NCBI GenBank assembly: GCA_900199655.1
Contig: FZRE01000001.1
Location: 1 to 64,000 of the forward strand
Direction: 5' to 3'
DNA from: Prevotellaceae bacterium KH2P17
GTDB lineage: Bacteria > Bacteroidota > Bacteroidia > Bacteroidales > Bacteroidaceae
DNA: 64,000 nt
A program made the translations under genes and the position numbers. Shown in pieces: positions 62,302 to 64,000 of the stretch. The notes beneath the pieces are model-generated. The model was not told where the DNA came from. It did not search any database and saw nothing but the letters and a program-made list of their open reading frames with translations. The first letter of the stretch is position 1. Each line of letters starts with the position of its first letter.

Positions 62302-62994
62302 ATGAGTAAACTGACAAAAAATCAAAAATCAGTAGCTGAGAAGGTTGAAGCAGGGAAGGCATACACATTACAGGAGGCTTCGGAACTGGTAAAGGAAATT
62401 ACCACTACCAAGTTCGATGCTTCGCTTGATATTGATGTACGTCTGGGTGTAGACCCGCGCAAGGCAAACCAGATGGTTCGTGGCGTGGTTTCGCTGCCCT
62501 ATGGTACCGGAAAGGTTACCCGCGTGCTCTGCCTCTGTACTCCCGATCAGGAAGCTGCTGCAAAGGAAGCTGGAGCCGACTATGTTGGTCTCGATGAATA
62601 TATTGAGAAAATTAAAGGTGGCTGGACAGATGTTGATGTCATCATCACCATGCCGTCTTGCATGGGTAAGGTAGGTCCTCTGGGTCGAGTTCTCGGTCCG
62701 CGTGGTCTCATGCCGAACCCCAAGAGCGGTACCGTGACTATGGACGTTGCTAAGGCAGTGAAGGACGTAAAACAAGGTAAGATAGACTTCAAGGTTGACA
62801 AGGCTGGTATCATCCACACGTCAATCGGCAAGGTCAGCATGACCGCGGAGCAGATTTGCGGCAATGCCAAGGAGTTCATCGCTACCGTTATACGTTTGAA
62901 GCCTGCTGCTGCTAAAGGTACATACATTAAGAGTATCTTTATTTCAAGCACGATGAGTAAGGGTATCAAGATTGATCCTAAATCAGTTGAATAA
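62302..62994 (+). CDS. rplA: 50S ribosomal protein L1
   Basis: 230 residues, a complete uL1 ([36 protein letters not shown] is the signature). It forms the L1 stalk and in many bacteria represses its own operon by binding its mRNA. An imperfect inverted repeat (GGATTAATGATTAG near 62222 with CAATCACTAATCC near 62268) lies in the 88-base gap before it; a regulatory role is only possible. Confidence 0.98.
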   Translation: MSKLTKNQKSVAEKVEAGKAYTLQEASELVKEITTTKFDASLDIDVRLGVDPRKANQMVRGVVSLPYGTGKVTRVLCLCTPDQEAAAKEAGADYVGLDEYIEKIKGGWTDVDVIITMPSCMGKVGPLGRVLGPRGLMPNPKSGTVTMDVAKAVKDVKQGKIDFKVDKAGIIHTSIGKVSMTAEQICGNAKEFIATVIRLKPAAAKGTYIKSIFISSTMSKGIKIDPKSVE

Positions 62995-63012
62995 CTCTAA
63001 AAGTTTTGTAAA

Positions 63013-63531
63013 ATGAAGAAAGAAGTAAAAGATACTATAATTGTAGAACTTGGCGAGAAGCTCAAGGAATATCCTCATTTCTATCTGGTAGACGTTACCG
63101 GACTGACTGCTGAGGACACCAGTAAGCTGCGTCGCAAGTGCTTCAAGAGTGAAATCAAGATGGTGGTTGTGAAGAACAAACTTCTTCACAAGGCTTTCGA
63201 GGCTTCGGATGTTGATTTCGAACTGCTGTACTCAGCGCTCAAGGGCAACACGGCTGTGTTCTTCTCGAATGTAGCCAATCAGCCTGCAAAGCTGCTGAAA
63301 GAGTACAAGGATAAAGAAGTTCCAACACTGAAGGCTGCTTACGCAGAGGAAAGTATCTACGTTGGTGCCGACAAGCTCGAAGAACTGGCTGCTCTCAAGA
63401 GCAAGAACGAGGTTATTGCAGAGATTGTAACTTTGTTGCAGAGTCCTGCAAAGAACGTCGTATCAGCTCTCCAGTCAGGCGCAAACACTATTCACGGTGT
63501 GCTTAAGACTTTAGGCGAGCGTCCTGAATAA
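63013..63531 (+). CDS. rplJ: 50S ribosomal protein L10
   Basis: 172 residues, uL10 (MKKEVKDTIIVELGEKLKEYPHFYLVDVTGLTAEDTSKLRRKCFK). It anchors L7/L12 dimers to the stalk. It begins 18 bases after rplA and is followed by rplL after 82 AT-rich bases. Confidence 0.97.
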   Translation: MKKEVKDTIIVELGEKLKEYPHFYLVDVTGLTAEDTSKLRRKCFKSEIKMVVVKNKLLHKAFEASDVDFELLYSALKGNTAVFFSNVANQPAKLLKEYKDKEVPTLKAAYAEESIYVGADKLEELAALKSKNEVIAEIVTLLQSPAKNVVSALQSGANTIHGVLKTLGERPE

Positions 63532-63613
63532 TCAGTAATTGCAATGCAAGTTGACAATTATATTAAGGTCACAATATATTTATTTAAAACGAACAATTAA
63601 AATTTAGAATAAA

Positions 63614-63991
63614 ATGGCAGACGTAAAAGCTATTGCAGAAGAGTTAGTAAATCTTACTGTTAAAGAAGTTAATGAGTTGGCAACAGTCCTGAAGGACGAG
63701 TATGGTATCGAGCCTGCTGCTGCAGCTGTTGCTGTAGCTGCTGGTCCTGTAGCCGCTGCTGCTGGTGCAGCAGAGGAGAAGACAGAGTTCAATGTTGTTC
63801 TCACAGAGGTTGGTCCTAACAAGCTGAAGGTTGTAAAGGCCGTTAAGGAGGCTTGTGGTCTTGGTCTGAAGGAAGCTAAGGACCTTGTAGACGGCGCTCC
63901 TTCTACGCTGAAGGAAGGTCTCGCTAAGGCAGAGGCTGAGAACCTGCAGAAGACCATCGAGGCTGAAGGTGCCAAGGTAGAGCTCAAGTAA
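63614..63991 (+). CDS. rplL: 50S ribosomal protein L7/L12
   Basis: 125 residues, complete. The N-terminal dimerisation part, Ala-rich hinge ([22 protein letters not shown]) and C-terminal factor-binding domain ([41 protein letters not shown]) are all seen. rpoB is expected just beyond the right edge. Confidence 0.98.
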   Translation: MADVKAIAEELVNLTVKEVNELATVLKDEYGIEPAAAAVAVAAGPVAAAAGAAEEKTEFNVVLTEVGPNKLKVVKAVKEACGLGLKEAKDLVDGAPSTLKEGLAKAEAENLQKTIEAEGAKVELK

Positions 63992-64000
63992 CAGAACTTT

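Overview
The window is a piece of a Bacteroidetes chromosome, most likely order Bacteroidales and plausibly family Prevotellaceae. Evidence: Bacteroidetes promoters (-7 TAnnTTTG with a TTTG box about 20 bp upstream) precede many genes; there are two SusC/SusD pairs, a PorP-K-L-M-N type IX secretion (T9SS) operon, BACON/LRR lipoproteins and a Bacteroidetes-type malate dehydrogenase. Coding regions are GC-rich. The genus cannot be fixed from the sequence alone.

Layout. 1-560: end of an rRNA operon (23S 3' part, 5S, terminator). 949-7668: a giant alpha-2-macroglobulin, a methyltransferase-like protein and a DUF2795 protein. 8297-9508: a carboxypeptidase-regulatory-domain protein on the minus strand. 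9731-16194: the T9SS core operon and an outer-membrane barrel. 17274-20122: waaA and gltX (minus), divergent from a 7TM-HD phosphohydrolase, then a FadL-type porin, a small barrel protein and priA. 27448-34955: a GH20 hexosaminidase with a PA14 domain, followed by SusC/SusD pair 1. 35225-38388: cutC, a MalY/PatB-type C-S lyase and DUF3737. 38610-43935: SusC/SusD pair 2. 45027-49176: mdh, a KilA-N gene between two copies of the mdh/pepP promoter region, and the M24 aminopeptidase. 49283-51521: an ECF sigma, probable anti-sigma and envelope-protein operon. 51883-56702: a BACON/LRR lipoprotein divergent from a sialidase fused to a GH123-like domain. 57061-57306: an hsdM stub. 57473-63991: the conserved translation block rpsU, xer recombinase, raiA/hpf, four tRNAs, tuf, tRNA-Trp, secE, nusG, rplK, rplA, rplJ, rplL.

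How the genes fit together: surface glycan capture (SusC/D, GH20, sialidase-GH123), protein export to the surface (T9SS), envelope maintenance (Kdo transferase, FadL, ECF operon) and a highly expressed translation cluster.

The most unusual content is intergenic. Eleven short arrays, from three sequence families (TTCAAG-NNN-CTTGAA, GACA-NN-TGTC, ATTG-ATA/ATG-CAAT), each hold three or four interrupted palindromes spaced exactly 22 bp apart. They mostly lie at gene 3' ends, and one lies in frame inside gldL. A second set of repeats (CCTCCCC hairpins, GACAGAGTAACA boxes, a 44-bp tandem array, GGGTGTT-type tracts) fills other gaps, and one tract is inside waaA. Separately, a KilA-N gene is bracketed by a 117-bp duplication of the bidirectional mdh/pepP promoter plus the first four pepP codons.
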